Assembly: GCA_036003045.1 (NCBI GenBank)
Contig: DASYSS010000057.1
Location: 62,001-126,000, forward strand
Origin: Gemmatimonadaceae bacterium
GTDB taxonomy: Bacteria > Gemmatimonadota > Gemmatimonadetes > Gemmatimonadales > Gemmatimonadaceae
Length of the DNA: 64,000 nucleotides
Reading direction: 5' to 3'
The first letter of the stretch is position 1. The number at the start of each line of letters is the position of its first letter. The translations under genes and the position numbers were made by a program. Below are positions 34,196-43,263 of the stretch, piece after piece. The notes under the pieces are model-generated. The model ran no database searches. It was not told where the DNA came from and saw only the letters and a program-made list of their open reading frames with translations.

Positions 34196-34878
34196 GACGA
34201 TTCATCGGACGACTCGTGCTGTCGATGCTCGCGTTGCTGCTCATCGTCGGCCACGCTGACGCGCAGCGTCGCGGCGGCGGCGGACGCCGCGGCGGCGGCG
34301 GGTTCCGCGGCGGTGGCGGCGGATTCCGAGGCGGCGGTTTCTCGCGCGGCGCGGCGCGGTCCAGCGTCACGCGGCCCAGCTTCAACCGGGGCGGGGGCTC
34401 GTTCAACCGCCCGTCGATCAGCCAGCCGATCAACCGCCCGAGCGCGCCGGTCAACAGGCCGAACGTCGGCACGGCCGCTGGTCAGATCGCCAACCGGCCA
34501 GGCAACATCGTCAGTAATCGACCGGGCAACATCGTCAATAATCGACCGGGCAACATCGTCAACAACCGGCCCGGCAACATCATCAACAACCGCCCGATCG
34601 ACATCGGTGACAATGTCGCCGTGATCGGCGGCGGCGGCGGTTGGTACAACGATTGGGACGGCTGCTGCTATTACGGCGGCTGGGGCGCCGCCGCCGCCGG
34701 CTACGCCGCCGGCGCGCTCGCCAGCAGCACGGTCGGCACGGTGGTGTACGACCTGCCGTCAACTACGTGCACCAGCACGGTCGTGAACGGAATCACCTAC
34801 CAGCAGTGCGGCAGCACCTGGTACAAGCCCGAGTTCAACGGCACGGACGTGACGTACGTGGTCGTCAGCCCTCCGTGA
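34192..34878 (+). CDS. Exported Gly-rich protein with NRPGNIV repeats
   Basis: The 228-residue protein has a signal peptide (residues 1-24, ending ADAQ), an Arg/Gly-rich stretch (25-55), a Asn/Pro-rich segment with four eight-residue repeats NRPGNIVN at codons 101-132, a Gly-rich hydrophobic stretch and a C-terminal domain with conserved Cys and Trp (TYQQCGSTWYKP). That C-terminal part resembles small surface domains found with DUF2092 proteins. It is coupled to the upstream gene by ATGA. Confidence 0.78.
   Translation: MRRFIGRLVLSMLALLLIVGHADAQRRGGGGRRGGGGFRGGGGGFRGGGFSRGAARSSVTRPSFNRGGGSFNRPSISQPINRPSAPVNRPNVGTAAGQIANRPGNIVSNRPGNIVNNRPGNIVNNRPGNIINNRPIDIGDNVAVIGGGGGWYNDWDGCCYYGGWGAAAAGYAAGALASSTVGTVVYDLPSTTCTSTVVNGITYQQCGSTWYKPEFNGTDVTYVVVSPP
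34492..34596 (+). repeat. Four 24-base repeats encoding NRPGNIVN
   Basis: Four in-frame 24-base units start at 34492, 34516, 34540 and 34564, followed by a partial unit. The third bases vary, so the peptide is conserved better than the DNA. Confidence 0.85.
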
Positions 34879-34920
34879 CGCACACGATGAGTGCCTAGCG
34901 CGACACGCGTTCGCATCTTC

Positions 34921-35003
34921 GAGCGCACCCTCTTCCGCCGGCGACGTGGACCTCCGCCCGTCTAACCGGTGTCATCATCGAAGAGGGTGCGTTCGCTTTT
35001 TCT
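34921..35003 (+). terminator. Long-loop inverted repeat with T-run
   Basis: GAGCGCACCCTCTTC (34921-34935) pairs with a near-perfect complement at 34980-34994, followed by GCTTTTTCTC. The loop is 44 bases. It probably ends the DUF2092 operon. The rest of the 449-base gap to the next gene holds the second copy of the 51-base repeat and no gene that I can see. Confidence 0.55.
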
Positions 35004-35049
35004 CGGTAGCGCCATGGCGCCGCGCGGAGTGAGTCGCTGTCCCCTGTCG

Positions 35050-35100
35050 CTGACGCCTAGAGTGATCGTCCCGCGGAGCGATCGCGGTCAAGCCGCTCCG
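35050..35100. repeat. 51-base interspersed repeat, copy 2
   Basis: This copy matches 14296-14346 at 44 of 51 positions. Here the right part can fold as CGGAGCG/CGCTCCG, which copy 1 has partly lost. Confidence 0.7.
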
Positions 35101-35327
35101 TGACACGCCGTGAAGGCAGCGACGAGACGGCTCGACGTCTGAAGCGCGAGCCGAGGCGATACTGACTGGCCGTATCGTCAGTGTTGCACGGGTCGGGCGG
35201 AAGACCTCGGGCGGCTCGGCGCGTGACTCCAGCAAACGGTTTGCACGGCGCACGCAAGAGCGGCCGAGAGGTAGAACCAGTCGGTCCTACGCCTCGGCCG
35301 CGGCGCGCTCGTCGATGTCTCAGGCGG

Positions 35328-36863
35328 TCAGGGCGACTTGAGCGGCCTCGAGTCGATGGGCGGCAGGAATGCGGGCGTCACCCGGCCGATGCACGACGTG
35401 GGTGGGTCGGCGTTCGGGTCCCGCAGGAAGGCATCCATGATCAACGCCGCGCATGCCATGGCGAGCGGCCGCGCGAACGCGACGTGGCCGGCGTTGGCGA
35501 AGTGAGCGCGGCGTGCGTGCGACAACGTCTTCGCGGCTTCATCGGCGAGGGCGGCGGGCGTCTGCGCGTCGTAGCCGGACGAGATCAACAGCGTCGGAAT
35601 GTCGCTGCTCACCGGATTGATCGCCTCCGGCCCAGAGAACGGAACGCCGAGCGCGTCGCAGAGCATGCGGGTGCCGGCCTTCGGCTCTCCTTGCGGGCGA
35701 TCGCCGCAGAGGTCGATGTAGTAGATCAACGGCGCGGTTTGGCGCGACGCGGTCTGCAGCGACGGGTCGATCGCCGCCGCGAGGAAGACGCGCAACGCGA
35801 ACTCATCGTGCAGCGTGTCGTCCTGAGCGAGCTCGGTGATGATGCGGGGCACGCTGGCGCGCATGCCCTCGTCGCTCGACGCGACGCCGAGGACGCTCAA
35901 CACCGCCGCGCCGGCGACCTCGATCGTGTGCCACGGATCGGACGCGCCGAACTGCGCCGTCCGGCGGAGCGCGCCGCCGCCGTCGGTCAGCTTGGCGACC
36001 CACTTGGCGAGGTCGCCGTACTGCGCGACGCACACCGAATCGCTGCGGCATTCGTTGATGACCTGAGCCGCGATGGCGCGCCCGGCGGTGGCGACGTACG
36101 TGGAGTCGAGAATCTGCGTCGCGCTCGGGGGCGCGATGCCGTCGAGGATCGACGCTTCCACCATGTCCGGATGACGCCGCATGAAGTGCAGCGATTCGCG
36201 GCTGCCGTACGACGCGCCCAACATGATGACCTTGTTCAAGCCGAGCGCGTGCGCGACGTCGGCGATGTCCTCGACCGCCGGCAGCGTGGTGAAGTTCGCC
36301 GGATCGACGCCGTGCGCGCGGAGCTCGCGTGCTCGTCGCGTGAGCGAGTCGTTGAGCGGTTTGACGGCGAGCGCGCGCCTCGCGCGCGGCTCGAACACGA
36401 CCGTGCCGAGGTCAGGCGAGGCGCGGTCGGGGACGGACGAGTAGCCGCGGTGGTCGAAGGCGATGATGGGATGGTCGCGCAGCAGCGTCTGGCCGGCCGG
36501 CGTCTCGAGCAGGACGCGCTGCGCCGCGTCGATCGACGACTCGCCGGGTCCACCGGGGAGGAAGACCACCGGGTTGCCGTGCGCGCCCGCCATCGAATAG
36601 ACGACGACCGGGAGCACGACGGGGACCAGATGCGAGTCTTTCGGCCGAGCGCGATTCTGCGGAACGGTCACCGTGCCGCAGCGCATCGTGATGCCGCCCG
36701 TCGGCGGCGGGCCGAAGACCGAGTTGCAGGGGAGCTCGACGAATTTCGGTGGTTCGCCGGAGGACTTCGAGCTCTGTGCGTTCGCGACGCTGTGGCCGGC
36801 GAACACGACTCCCGCGAGCAGAGCACACGCGGCAACAAGGTTCTTCTTTCCGCACGACATCAT
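35328..36863 (-). CDS. Exported alpha/beta hydrolase, TAP-like peptidase family
   Basis: The 511-residue protein has a signal peptide (about 1-30), the oxyanion segment FLPGGPGES, a nucleophile elbow GASYGS (Ser in GxSxG), and a C-terminal TAP-like domain with SGYDAQTP (Asp) and NAGHVAF (His). The family includes tripeptidyl aminopeptidases and proline iminopeptidase relatives, acting in the periplasm. A second Met at 36860 is an alternative start. It is divergent from the OmpA gene, with a CGTTGG-A-CCAACG palindrome between them. Confidence 0.88.
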   Translation of the reverse strand: MMSCGKKNLVAACALLAGVVFAGHSVANAQSSKSSGEPPKFVELPCNSVFGPPPTGGITMRCGTVTVPQNRARPKDSHLVPVVLPVVVYSMAGAHGNPVVFLPGGPGESSIDAAQRVLLETPAGQTLLRDHPIIAFDHRGYSSVPDRASPDLGTVVFEPRARRALAVKPLNDSLTRRARELRAHGVDPANFTTLPAVEDIADVAHALGLNKVIMLGASYGSRESLHFMRRHPDMVEASILDGIAPPSATQILDSTYVATAGRAIAAQVINECRSDSVCVAQYGDLAKWVAKLTDGGGALRRTAQFGASDPWHTIEVAGAAVLSVLGVASSDEGMRASVPRIITELAQDDTLHDEFALRVFLAAAIDPSLQTASRQTAPLIYYIDLCGDRPQGEPKAGTRMLCDALGVPFSGPEAINPVSSDIPTLLISSGYDAQTPAALADEAAKTLSHARRAHFANAGHVAFARPLAMACAALIMDAFLRDPNADPPTSCIGRVTPAFLPPIDSRPLKSP

Positions 36864-37002
36864 CCACCTCAGCTGCGTAACAGCGGCGCGACAGCGGAGA
36901 CTGGTGTGTCAGCGCCCCAGCGCCACGATGCGCAACGTCGGTGCGGATTGCGTTCGTCGGCATTGGCCGATGAACCTACGCCGCTTTGTCGTCGGGATTG
37001 AC

Positions 37003-37015
37003 CGTTGGACCAACG
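37003..37015. promoter_or_regulatory. CGTTGG-A-CCAACG palindrome with TTGGAC half-site
   Basis: A perfect 13-base odd palindrome containing TTGGAC, between the divergent peptidase-like and OmpA genes. Only one half fits the TTGGAC-N4-GTCCAA pattern. Confidence 0.35.
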
Positions 37016-37146
37016 CAGGTGATCCGCACCACAACGGCATCGTTCATGAGGATTCAGTGGTTACCCGGGGCGCGTTGCCAGGTCTGGAGCCGCTCGGGCC
37101 ACGCAGTCTACCTCACGCGGATACGTGAGATTCAGGAGTAATTGCT

Positions 37147-38121
37147 ATGACAAGAACGATGATGCTCGACTTGCAGGAATTGCGACGCCCGGCCCGCAAT
37201 GCCGCGCGTCTGCTGGCGCTGCTGTGCGCACTCGCGGCTGCTCCGCGCGTGCATGCGCAGAACGTCTCGACGTCGCGGCCGCAACCGACGCTGAGTTATG
37301 TGCAAGGTTCGGAAGCGAAGATCACCGGCTTCATCATCAACCGAAACGGCGACAGCCTGCTCGTGCGTGACGAGACAACTGACGCGATCAGCCTCGTTAC
37401 GGTCAACGACGACACCAGGATCTCCACGCCGTCGGGCACGTTGGCGCTGGGTCGGCGTCGGCAGGGTGAAGACACGCTCATCCCCGGCCTGAAGGTTCAC
37501 CTGAAGGGAACGGGCGGCATGGGTGGTGAGCTCGTCGCCTCGTCCATCCTCTTCCACGCCAGCGCGCAGAACGTTGCGGAAGGCGTCGCGGCCGGTACGC
37601 TCGACATGCGCGTGTTCATGGACTCGGCGACCGCGGCCAACCGCGACAGCCTCGAGGCCGTGACTCGCCGTGGCCGTGACACGCTCAACGCGCTCATCGA
37701 TCGTGCACGTGGATCGATCGGCACCATCAACGGTCGCATCGACAACCTCGCGAAGTTCGACCTGTCGCAGTCCCGGGCAATCTTCTTCGCCAGCGGCCGC
37801 GCCCAGCTGACTCCTGAAGCCAAGCGCACGCTCGACAACATGATCTCGGCGTGCAAGAGCATGAACACCTGCGTGTTCGAGGTCTCGGGCTTCACGGATT
37901 CTCGCGGCAGCATGTCGCTCAACGAGCGCCTCAGCTATTGGCGTTCGCAGTCGGTCGTGCAGTACCTGACGCAGACCGGCGGCATCGACCTTCGCAACAT
38001 CGCCACTCCGGTCGGCCTCTCGGAAACACAGCCGATTGCTACGAACGCAACATCTAGTGGCCGTGCGCTGAACCGTCGCGTGCAAGTCCGGTTGCTCTTC
38101 AACCGCGCGCTCGCTCAGTGA
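37147..38121 (+). CDS. OmpA-family outer-membrane/peptidoglycan-binding protein
   Basis: The 324-residue protein has a signal peptide (to about residue 38, VHAQ), a beta-rich N-terminal domain (about 45-150), a short helical stretch and a C-terminal OmpA domain (about 210-318) with the SGFTDSRGSMSLNERLS segment that binds diaminopimelate in peptidoglycan. AGGAG lies nine bases before the ATG. A GC-rich hairpin follows. Confidence 0.9.
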   Translation: MTRTMMLDLQELRRPARNAARLLALLCALAAAPRVHAQNVSTSRPQPTLSYVQGSEAKITGFIINRNGDSLLVRDETTDAISLVTVNDDTRISTPSGTLALGRRRQGEDTLIPGLKVHLKGTGGMGGELVASSILFHASAQNVAEGVAAGTLDMRVFMDSATAANRDSLEAVTRRGRDTLNALIDRARGSIGTINGRIDNLAKFDLSQSRAIFFASGRAQLTPEAKRTLDNMISACKSMNTCVFEVSGFTDSRGSMSLNERLSYWRSQSVVQYLTQTGGIDLRNIATPVGLSETQPIATNATSSGRALNRRVQVRLLFNRALAQ

Positions 38122-38195
38122 CGCTTCGTCGAGACCGAGCTCCACACGTACGCTTACGACCCTTCGCGGGTCTGACGCGCACCTCGGACTCGGTC

Positions 38196-38223
38196 CCCCT
38201 CCCGGCCCTCGAGCCGGGAGGGG
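38196..38223 (+). terminator. 11-base-pair GC-rich hairpin terminator
   Basis: CCCCTCCCGGC and its complement (38213-38223) enclose a six-base loop after the OmpA gene. The tail is poor in T, so it may need a factor. Confidence 0.6.
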
Positions 38224-38263
38224 CTTGGGCGTTCTCGCAACGTTCGTCGCCGGCGCCCGCCAA

Positions 38264-38938
38264 GTGATTCGACGTTCTCGCTGGCGGCGCCCTATCGCCA
38301 GGAGCGCCGCGGTGGCGGCCTTCGCGGTGGCCACGTCTTGCTATCACTGGGCCGAGGTCACGACCTCGTGGGGCGCGCCGGGACGGCGTAGGATGCAGTT
38401 CGACAACGTCGTCGCCGTGTTCGCGTCGAGCGACGATCGTCTGCGCATCGCGATGGAGAATCGGATCGTCGCAGAGTTTCCGAGAGGAACGCCTTCGTAT
38501 CGGGCGCTGGCCGCGATCGACCTCGGCGACGCCGCGGCGGTTCGCGCCGTGTTCGACGACGATCAGTTCGACGCCGCGATCATCATGACCGTCGTTCTCG
38601 CCGACCCGCGGCCGACCTCGCTACTGGCCGCTGACCTTCCGAGGTCCCGCCATCCCCTCCCGGCTCGGACGATCCGAGAGCAGTGGGACCGCCTCTGGAA
38701 TCCGCCGTTCGATCCGGCGTCGGTGCCTCCCAAGCGATTGGTAGCGATCGAGGTTCAAGTGTATTCGCTGCGCGACGATCACCTCGTTTGGGCTGGACGC
38801 GGCGACCCCGGCGACGCGAAAGCCATCGCCAAGCTCGGCGACGCCGCGGTTGCCAATCTTTCGCGCGAGCTCGCGCGAGAGGGCATCCTCGCGTACGCTC
38901 TTCCGCCGCACCAGGACGGTTTTCGCGTCGCCGAATGA
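38264..38938 (+). CDS. Predicted lipoprotein of unknown function
   Basis: Starting at the GTG at 38264 gives a 224-residue product with a basic, hydrophobic lipoprotein signal (AAFAVATSC) and a periplasmic domain with an alternating pattern ending in AVANLSRELAREGIL. An upstream in-frame start would overlap the terminator hairpin, so I reject it. It is coupled by ATGA to the porin that follows. Confidence 0.62.
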   Translation: MIRRSRWRRPIARSAAVAAFAVATSCYHWAEVTTSWGAPGRRRMQFDNVVAVFASSDDRLRIAMENRIVAEFPRGTPSYRALAAIDLGDAAAVRAVFDDDQFDAAIIMTVVLADPRPTSLLAADLPRSRHPLPARTIREQWDRLWNPPFDPASVPPKRLVAIEVQVYSLRDDHLVWAGRGDPGDAKAIAKLGDAAVANLSRELAREGILAYALPPHQDGFRVAE

Positions 38939-40149
38939 ACGTCCGGGCAACGCTCATCGGGCTCGGCGCGCTCGGCGTCATGGCCGATGCGTCGCGCGCA
39001 CAAGCAACGGCTACATCCGACACGCTGCCGTGGAACGCCGCCGTCGGCCGCTTCGGCTCGGTGCGGGTAGGATTCGCCTTCTTATATGATGCAGACGCCT
39101 ATCGGCAGTCGGCGGTGAACGAAGCGCAGGTCGGTTCGCTGGCGACGGTCGGCGTGGTCCGCACCGGCCGTCTCATTCTCGACGGGACGTTGGGTTCCGC
39201 CCACCGATGGCGCTACCTGCTGGCAGTCGAGTCCAACAGGCTCGAAGACATCGACCCCCCGGAGTTCACGCTAAAAGATCTCGCGCTCAGCATTCCCGCC
39301 GGCGGGAACGTGTGGATCAGCGTTGGCCGGCAGAAAGAAGGCGCATCTCAAGACATCTATCTCGGGACGCGAACGCAGCCGTACAGCGAACGCTCAGCCG
39401 GCGTCACCGCATTTTTCCCCACGCGCAACGACGGACTTCGCGTGTGGAACAGCGGGTCATTCGCTGCTGACGGCCGCTGGGGCTGGTCGCTCGGCGCGTT
39501 CGACAGCTTTCTGTTCAACGGGGACTCGTTTCGCGCCAACGGCGGCCAGTACGCCGCACGCATCTTCGCGGCGCCGGTCGCGGACGACAAGACCGGTCGC
39601 GTCGCGCAGCTGGCGTTCGATGTCCGCGCGACCGGTGCGCAAGACGGTTTCATCGAGTTCAAGACGAAGCCCGAGGTCGACGCGGCGCCGAACTTCGTCA
39701 ATACGGGGCGAATTCCGGCGTCGAGCGCGACTACGATCGACGTCGAGGCGCTCATGCAGCGACGGTCGCTTTCGTTCGTCGCCGAGCTACTGCCGACGTT
39801 CGTCGCGGGAACGCCGAACGGCACGCTCCACTTCGTCGGGTGGTATGCCGGCGCCAGCTGGCGCTCCGGCGGAACCCCGCGAGCCTACGATGATGAAACC
39901 GGCTCGCTGAGCCGCGTCGAGCTGGAACGGCGGAAGGTCGTTTGCGAACTCGCCGCCCGGTTCAGCAGTGCCGATCTCACGGACAGGTCGGTCGACGGCG
40001 GCGCGCTCGAGCGCGGAACGCTCGCCGTTGCCGTCTACGCGCCGCACGACCTTCGCGTGCTGATCGATTACGGCTTCATGTCGCTCAGCAAGAACGGCGT
40101 CGGGCGCGCGAGCTCGCTCACGGCGCGCGTGCAATGGGAACTGCGCTGA
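38935..40149 (+). CDS. Phosphate-selective-porin (OprP/OprO)-like outer-membrane protein 1
   Basis: The 404-residue protein has a signal peptide (residues 1-22) and repeated beta strands with the family's GVTAFFPTRNDGLRVWNSG and AYAA-type segments, ending in RVQWELR. OprP-like porins form trimeric anion-selective channels. It follows the lipoprotein with an ATGA overlap and precedes the aspA operon by 165 bases. Confidence 0.8.
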   Translation: MNVRATLIGLGALGVMADASRAQATATSDTLPWNAAVGRFGSVRVGFAFLYDADAYRQSAVNEAQVGSLATVGVVRTGRLILDGTLGSAHRWRYLLAVESNRLEDIDPPEFTLKDLALSIPAGGNVWISVGRQKEGASQDIYLGTRTQPYSERSAGVTAFFPTRNDGLRVWNSGSFAADGRWGWSLGAFDSFLFNGDSFRANGGQYAARIFAAPVADDKTGRVAQLAFDVRATGAQDGFIEFKTKPEVDAAPNFVNTGRIPASSATTIDVEALMQRRSLSFVAELLPTFVAGTPNGTLHFVGWYAGASWRSGGTPRAYDDETGSLSRVELERRKVVCELAARFSSADLTDRSVDGGALERGTLAVAVYAPHDLRVLIDYGFMSLSKNGVGRASSLTARVQWELR

Positions 40150-40196
40150 CCCGGCGACGCTGAGCCACGCGTTCGCGGGCGACAGGCATTCACCGG

Positions 40197-40212
40197 TTGG
40201 ACCATCGTCCAC
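40197..40212. promoter_or_regulatory. Palindromic operator TTGGAC-CATC-GTCCAC upstream of aspA
   Basis: Eleven of 12 bases fit TTGGAC-N4-GTCCAA. A TAGGTT -10 candidate lies at 40237-40242, which would put the site about 44 bases upstream of the transcript start, a usual activator position. Confidence 0.7.
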
Positions 40213-40313
40213 TGCGAGTTCGTCGGCGCTAACCCATAGGTTGCGCGACCGCACCCGCCCTACATCGCGCTCACGCGGTACGCGCCGTCAACTCATTTCG
40301 CGAGGCTCCCTGC

Positions 40314-41717
40314 ATGCCCGCTACGAACACTCGCACCGAACACGACCTTCTCGGTGATTTTCAGGTTCCGGCCGACGCGTACTATGGCGTCCAAACCGCG
40401 CGCGCCCTCGAGAATTTCAAGATCACCGATCAACCATTGAGCGTCTTTCCGAACTTCATCAAGGCGCTCGCCATGGTGAAACTCGCGGCGGCGCGGGCGA
40501 ACTTCGAGACTGACGGTTTTTCCAAGGACATACTGACCGCGATCGAAAAGGCCTGCCAGGAAATCATCGACGGCAAGCTCCACGACCAGTTCCAGCTCGA
40601 CATTCTCCAGGGCGGCGCGGGCACGTCGACGAACATGAACGCCAACGAGGTGATCGCGAATCGCGGCCTCGAGCTGATGGGCAAGAAGAAAGGCGAGTAC
40701 AAGTTTCTCGATCCGCACGACCACGTGAACCGGTCGCAGTCGACGAACGACTCGTATCCGACGGCGATGCACATCGGCATGGCGCTCGGCAACGCGCAAG
40801 TGATCGCCGCGTTCGAGCAATTGATCGAGGCGTTCAAAGCGAAGGGACAGGAGTTCAAGGATCTGCTCAAGATGGGGCGGACGCAGCTGCAGGACGCCGT
40901 CCCCATGACGCTCGGTCAGGAGTTCGTCGCTTTCGCGCGTACGCTGGCCGACGAAGTCCGCGCGCTCGAAGCCGTCAAGGTCGTTCTCTGTGAAGTCAGC
41001 ATGGGCGGCACGGCCATCGGCACCGGTCTCAACGCGCCGCCAGGCTACGCGCAGAAGTGCGCCGATCATCTGGCGAAGGTCACTCACCTTCCGGTTCGAC
41101 TCGCCAATGACCTGATCGAGGCAACGCAGGACACGCAGGGTTTCGTGCTCTATTCGTCGGCGCTGAAGAGCCTGGCGATCAAGCTCGCCAAGGTCGGCAA
41201 CGATCTCCGTCTCTTGTCGTCGGGCCCGCGGTGCGGACTGCACGAAATCAACCTTCCGGCGACGCAGCCCGGCTCGTCGATCATGCCGGGTAAGGTGAAT
41301 CCAGTGATTCCCGAGGTGACGAACATGGTCGCCTACCGCGTGATCGGAAACGACCTCGTCGTCACGCTCTCCGCCGAGAACGGGCAGCTGCAGCTGAACG
41401 CGTTCGAGCCGGTGATGGCGGCCTGCATCTTCGAGTCGCAGAAGCTGCTCGTGAACGCGGCGGACACGCTGCGAAAGTTCTGCGTGGAGGGGATCACGGC
41501 CAACAAGGACGTGCTCAAGCACTACATGGATTCGAGCATCGGGACGGTCACGGCGCTCAATCCGGTGATCGGCTACGACAAGGCGACCGAGCTGGCGGCC
41601 GAGGCCTTGGAGTCGGGCGAGGGGATACTCGAGATCGTCCGCGAAAAGCACATCCTCACGGACGCGCAGATCGACGAGATTCTGAGCCCCGCGGCACTGA
41701 CCGGATCGGGACGATAG
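40314..41717 (+). CDS. aspA: Aspartate ammonia-lyase
   Basis: The 467-residue enzyme of the fumarase/aspartase superfamily has the opening TEHDLLGDFQVPADAYYGVQT typical of aspartase (cited as a landmark), the VNRSQSTNDSYPTA substrate segment, and the catalytic loop GSSIMPGKVNP (residues 320-330, with Ser322). It converts L-aspartate to fumarate and ammonia. It starts an operon with an anion transporter, an exported asparaginase and a porin. Class II fumarase is the main alternative; the opening and the operon favour aspartase. Confidence 0.87.
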   Translation: MPATNTRTEHDLLGDFQVPADAYYGVQTARALENFKITDQPLSVFPNFIKALAMVKLAAARANFETDGFSKDILTAIEKACQEIIDGKLHDQFQLDILQGGAGTSTNMNANEVIANRGLELMGKKKGEYKFLDPHDHVNRSQSTNDSYPTAMHIGMALGNAQVIAAFEQLIEAFKAKGQEFKDLLKMGRTQLQDAVPMTLGQEFVAFARTLADEVRALEAVKVVLCEVSMGGTAIGTGLNAPPGYAQKCADHLAKVTHLPVRLANDLIEATQDTQGFVLYSSALKSLAIKLAKVGNDLRLLSSGPRCGLHEINLPATQPGSSIMPGKVNPVIPEVTNMVAYRVIGNDLVVTLSAENGQLQLNAFEPVMAACIFESQKLLVNAADTLRKFCVEGITANKDVLKHYMDSSIGTVTALNPVIGYDKATELAAEALESGEGILEIVREKHILTDAQIDEILSPAALTGSGR

Positions 41718-41738
41718 CGGAGCGACCGGAGACGGGTC

Positions 41739-43226
41739 ATGGCTCTGCCGCTGCGGCGTCCCTCGCCTGAGGAACCGCAATCCACGGCGCCGGCGAGAAC
41801 TCCGCCGGCGCCGGACACACCGGAGCCGCCACAACCCAAGCGTCTCGCGCGTGCCATCTCGTTGGCCATCGCGCTGATCATCTGGTTCATTCCGCCGCCC
41901 GGGGGCTTGTCCGCGCAGGCGTGGCACTTGTTCGCGATCTTCGCGGCGACGATTCTGTCGGTCGTGATCGGCGCGTTCCCGATCCTCACGGCGTCCGTTT
42001 TCGCCGTCGCGGCCTCCGTGCTCACGAGAACGCTCTCGGCCGAGGAGGCCTACGACTCGTTCGCCAACCCGACGATCGTCCTCATCATCGTCGCGTTTCT
42101 CGTCGCGCGCGCAGTGGTGAAGTGCGGACTCGGCCAGCGGCTCGGCTATCGCGCGATCAGTTGGTTCGGCAAGTCCACGCTCGGCCTCTCGTACAGCATT
42201 TTTGGCGTCGATGCGGTCATCTCGCCGGCCTTCCCGAGCAACACCGCTCGGTCCGGCGTTCTCTACCCCCTCGTGTTCTCGATGGCCGAGGCGGCAGGCG
42301 CGACTCCGGATCGGCACGATAGACGACGGCTCGGGCAGTTCTTGATGTTCTCGGGCATGGCAAGCCTATCGCTTTCATCGGCGCTCTGGCTCACCGCCAT
42401 GGCGGGGAATCCCCTCGGCGCCGAGATCGCCAAGAAGAACGGCGTGAACATCGGATTCGGGTCGTGGCTCGTCGCGTCGGCCGTGCCGACGATTCTCGCG
42501 ATGGCTCTCGTCCCGCTGGTGCTGTACAAGATCATCAAGCCCGAGGTGACCGCGATGCCGGAGGCGCCCGCCGACGCCCGGCGGAAGCTGGCGGAGCTCG
42601 GGCCGCTGACGCGCGACCAAAAGATCGTCGGGCTCACGTTCCTCGGCATGGTGGTGCTGTGGGGACTCGCCAGCACGCTTCACATCGATCCGACCGCAGT
42701 CGCGTTCCTCGGACTTGGCGTCATGCTCGCGACGAACGTGCTGACGCTTGGCGACATCGCGCACGAAGGAGATGTCCTCGCGACGTTCATCTGGTTCGCG
42801 TCGCTCTTCACGCTGAGCAGCCAGTTGAACAAGCTCGGCTTCATGGAGTACGTCGGTGACCGACTCGCCACGGCGTTGGGAGGATTTCCGGTCCTCGCCG
42901 CCGCGGTAGTGCTGCTGATCGCCTATGTGCTCTTGCATTACCTGTTCGTGAGCCAGACCGCGCACCTGCTTGCGCTGTTCGGCGTGTTTCTCGGCGTCGG
43001 CGTCAAGCTCGGCGCGTCGCCCTCGATCCTCGCTTTTCAATTGCTCTTCGCAACGAACTATTTCGCGGCGATCACGCCGCAGGCATCGAGCGCGAATCTG
43101 CTCTTCGCGGGGAGCGGATATCTGTCCCAGGGCCAGCTGTATCGCCTGGGAGCGCTGCACACCGCGTTCTGTCTGCTGTTGTACCTGGTCGTGGGCACCG
43201 GGTGGATCTGGCTGGTCGCCCGGTAA
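41739..43226 (+). CDS. DASS-family dicarboxylate/anion transporter
   Basis: The 495-residue protein has a proline-rich N-terminus, about twelve membrane helices, and the DASS landmarks SPAFPSNTARSGV and FVSQTAHLLALFG. The family moves C4-dicarboxylates or citrate. Placed between aspartase and asparaginase, it probably takes up aspartate or exchanges it for fumarate/succinate. It begins 21 bases after aspA. Confidence 0.88.
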   Translation: MALPLRRPSPEEPQSTAPARTPPAPDTPEPPQPKRLARAISLAIALIIWFIPPPGGLSAQAWHLFAIFAATILSVVIGAFPILTASVFAVAASVLTRTLSAEEAYDSFANPTIVLIIVAFLVARAVVKCGLGQRLGYRAISWFGKSTLGLSYSIFGVDAVISPAFPSNTARSGVLYPLVFSMAEAAGATPDRHDRRRLGQFLMFSGMASLSLSSALWLTAMAGNPLGAEIAKKNGVNIGFGSWLVASAVPTILAMALVPLVLYKIIKPEVTAMPEAPADARRKLAELGPLTRDQKIVGLTFLGMVVLWGLASTLHIDPTAVAFLGLGVMLATNVLTLGDIAHEGDVLATFIWFASLFTLSSQLNKLGFMEYVGDRLATALGGFPVLAAAVVLLIAYVLLHYLFVSQTAHLLALFGVFLGVGVKLGASPSILAFQLLFATNYFAAITPQASSANLLFAGSGYLSQGQLYRLGALHTAFCLLLYLVVGTGWIWLVAR

Positions 43227-43263
43227 CGTCGTCGTAAAGAGAGTCTTACCGTCGAGGCGTCAA

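Noticed and set aside
40293-42317. 674-codon open frame on the minus strand
   Set aside because: It is antisense to aspartase and the anion transporter.
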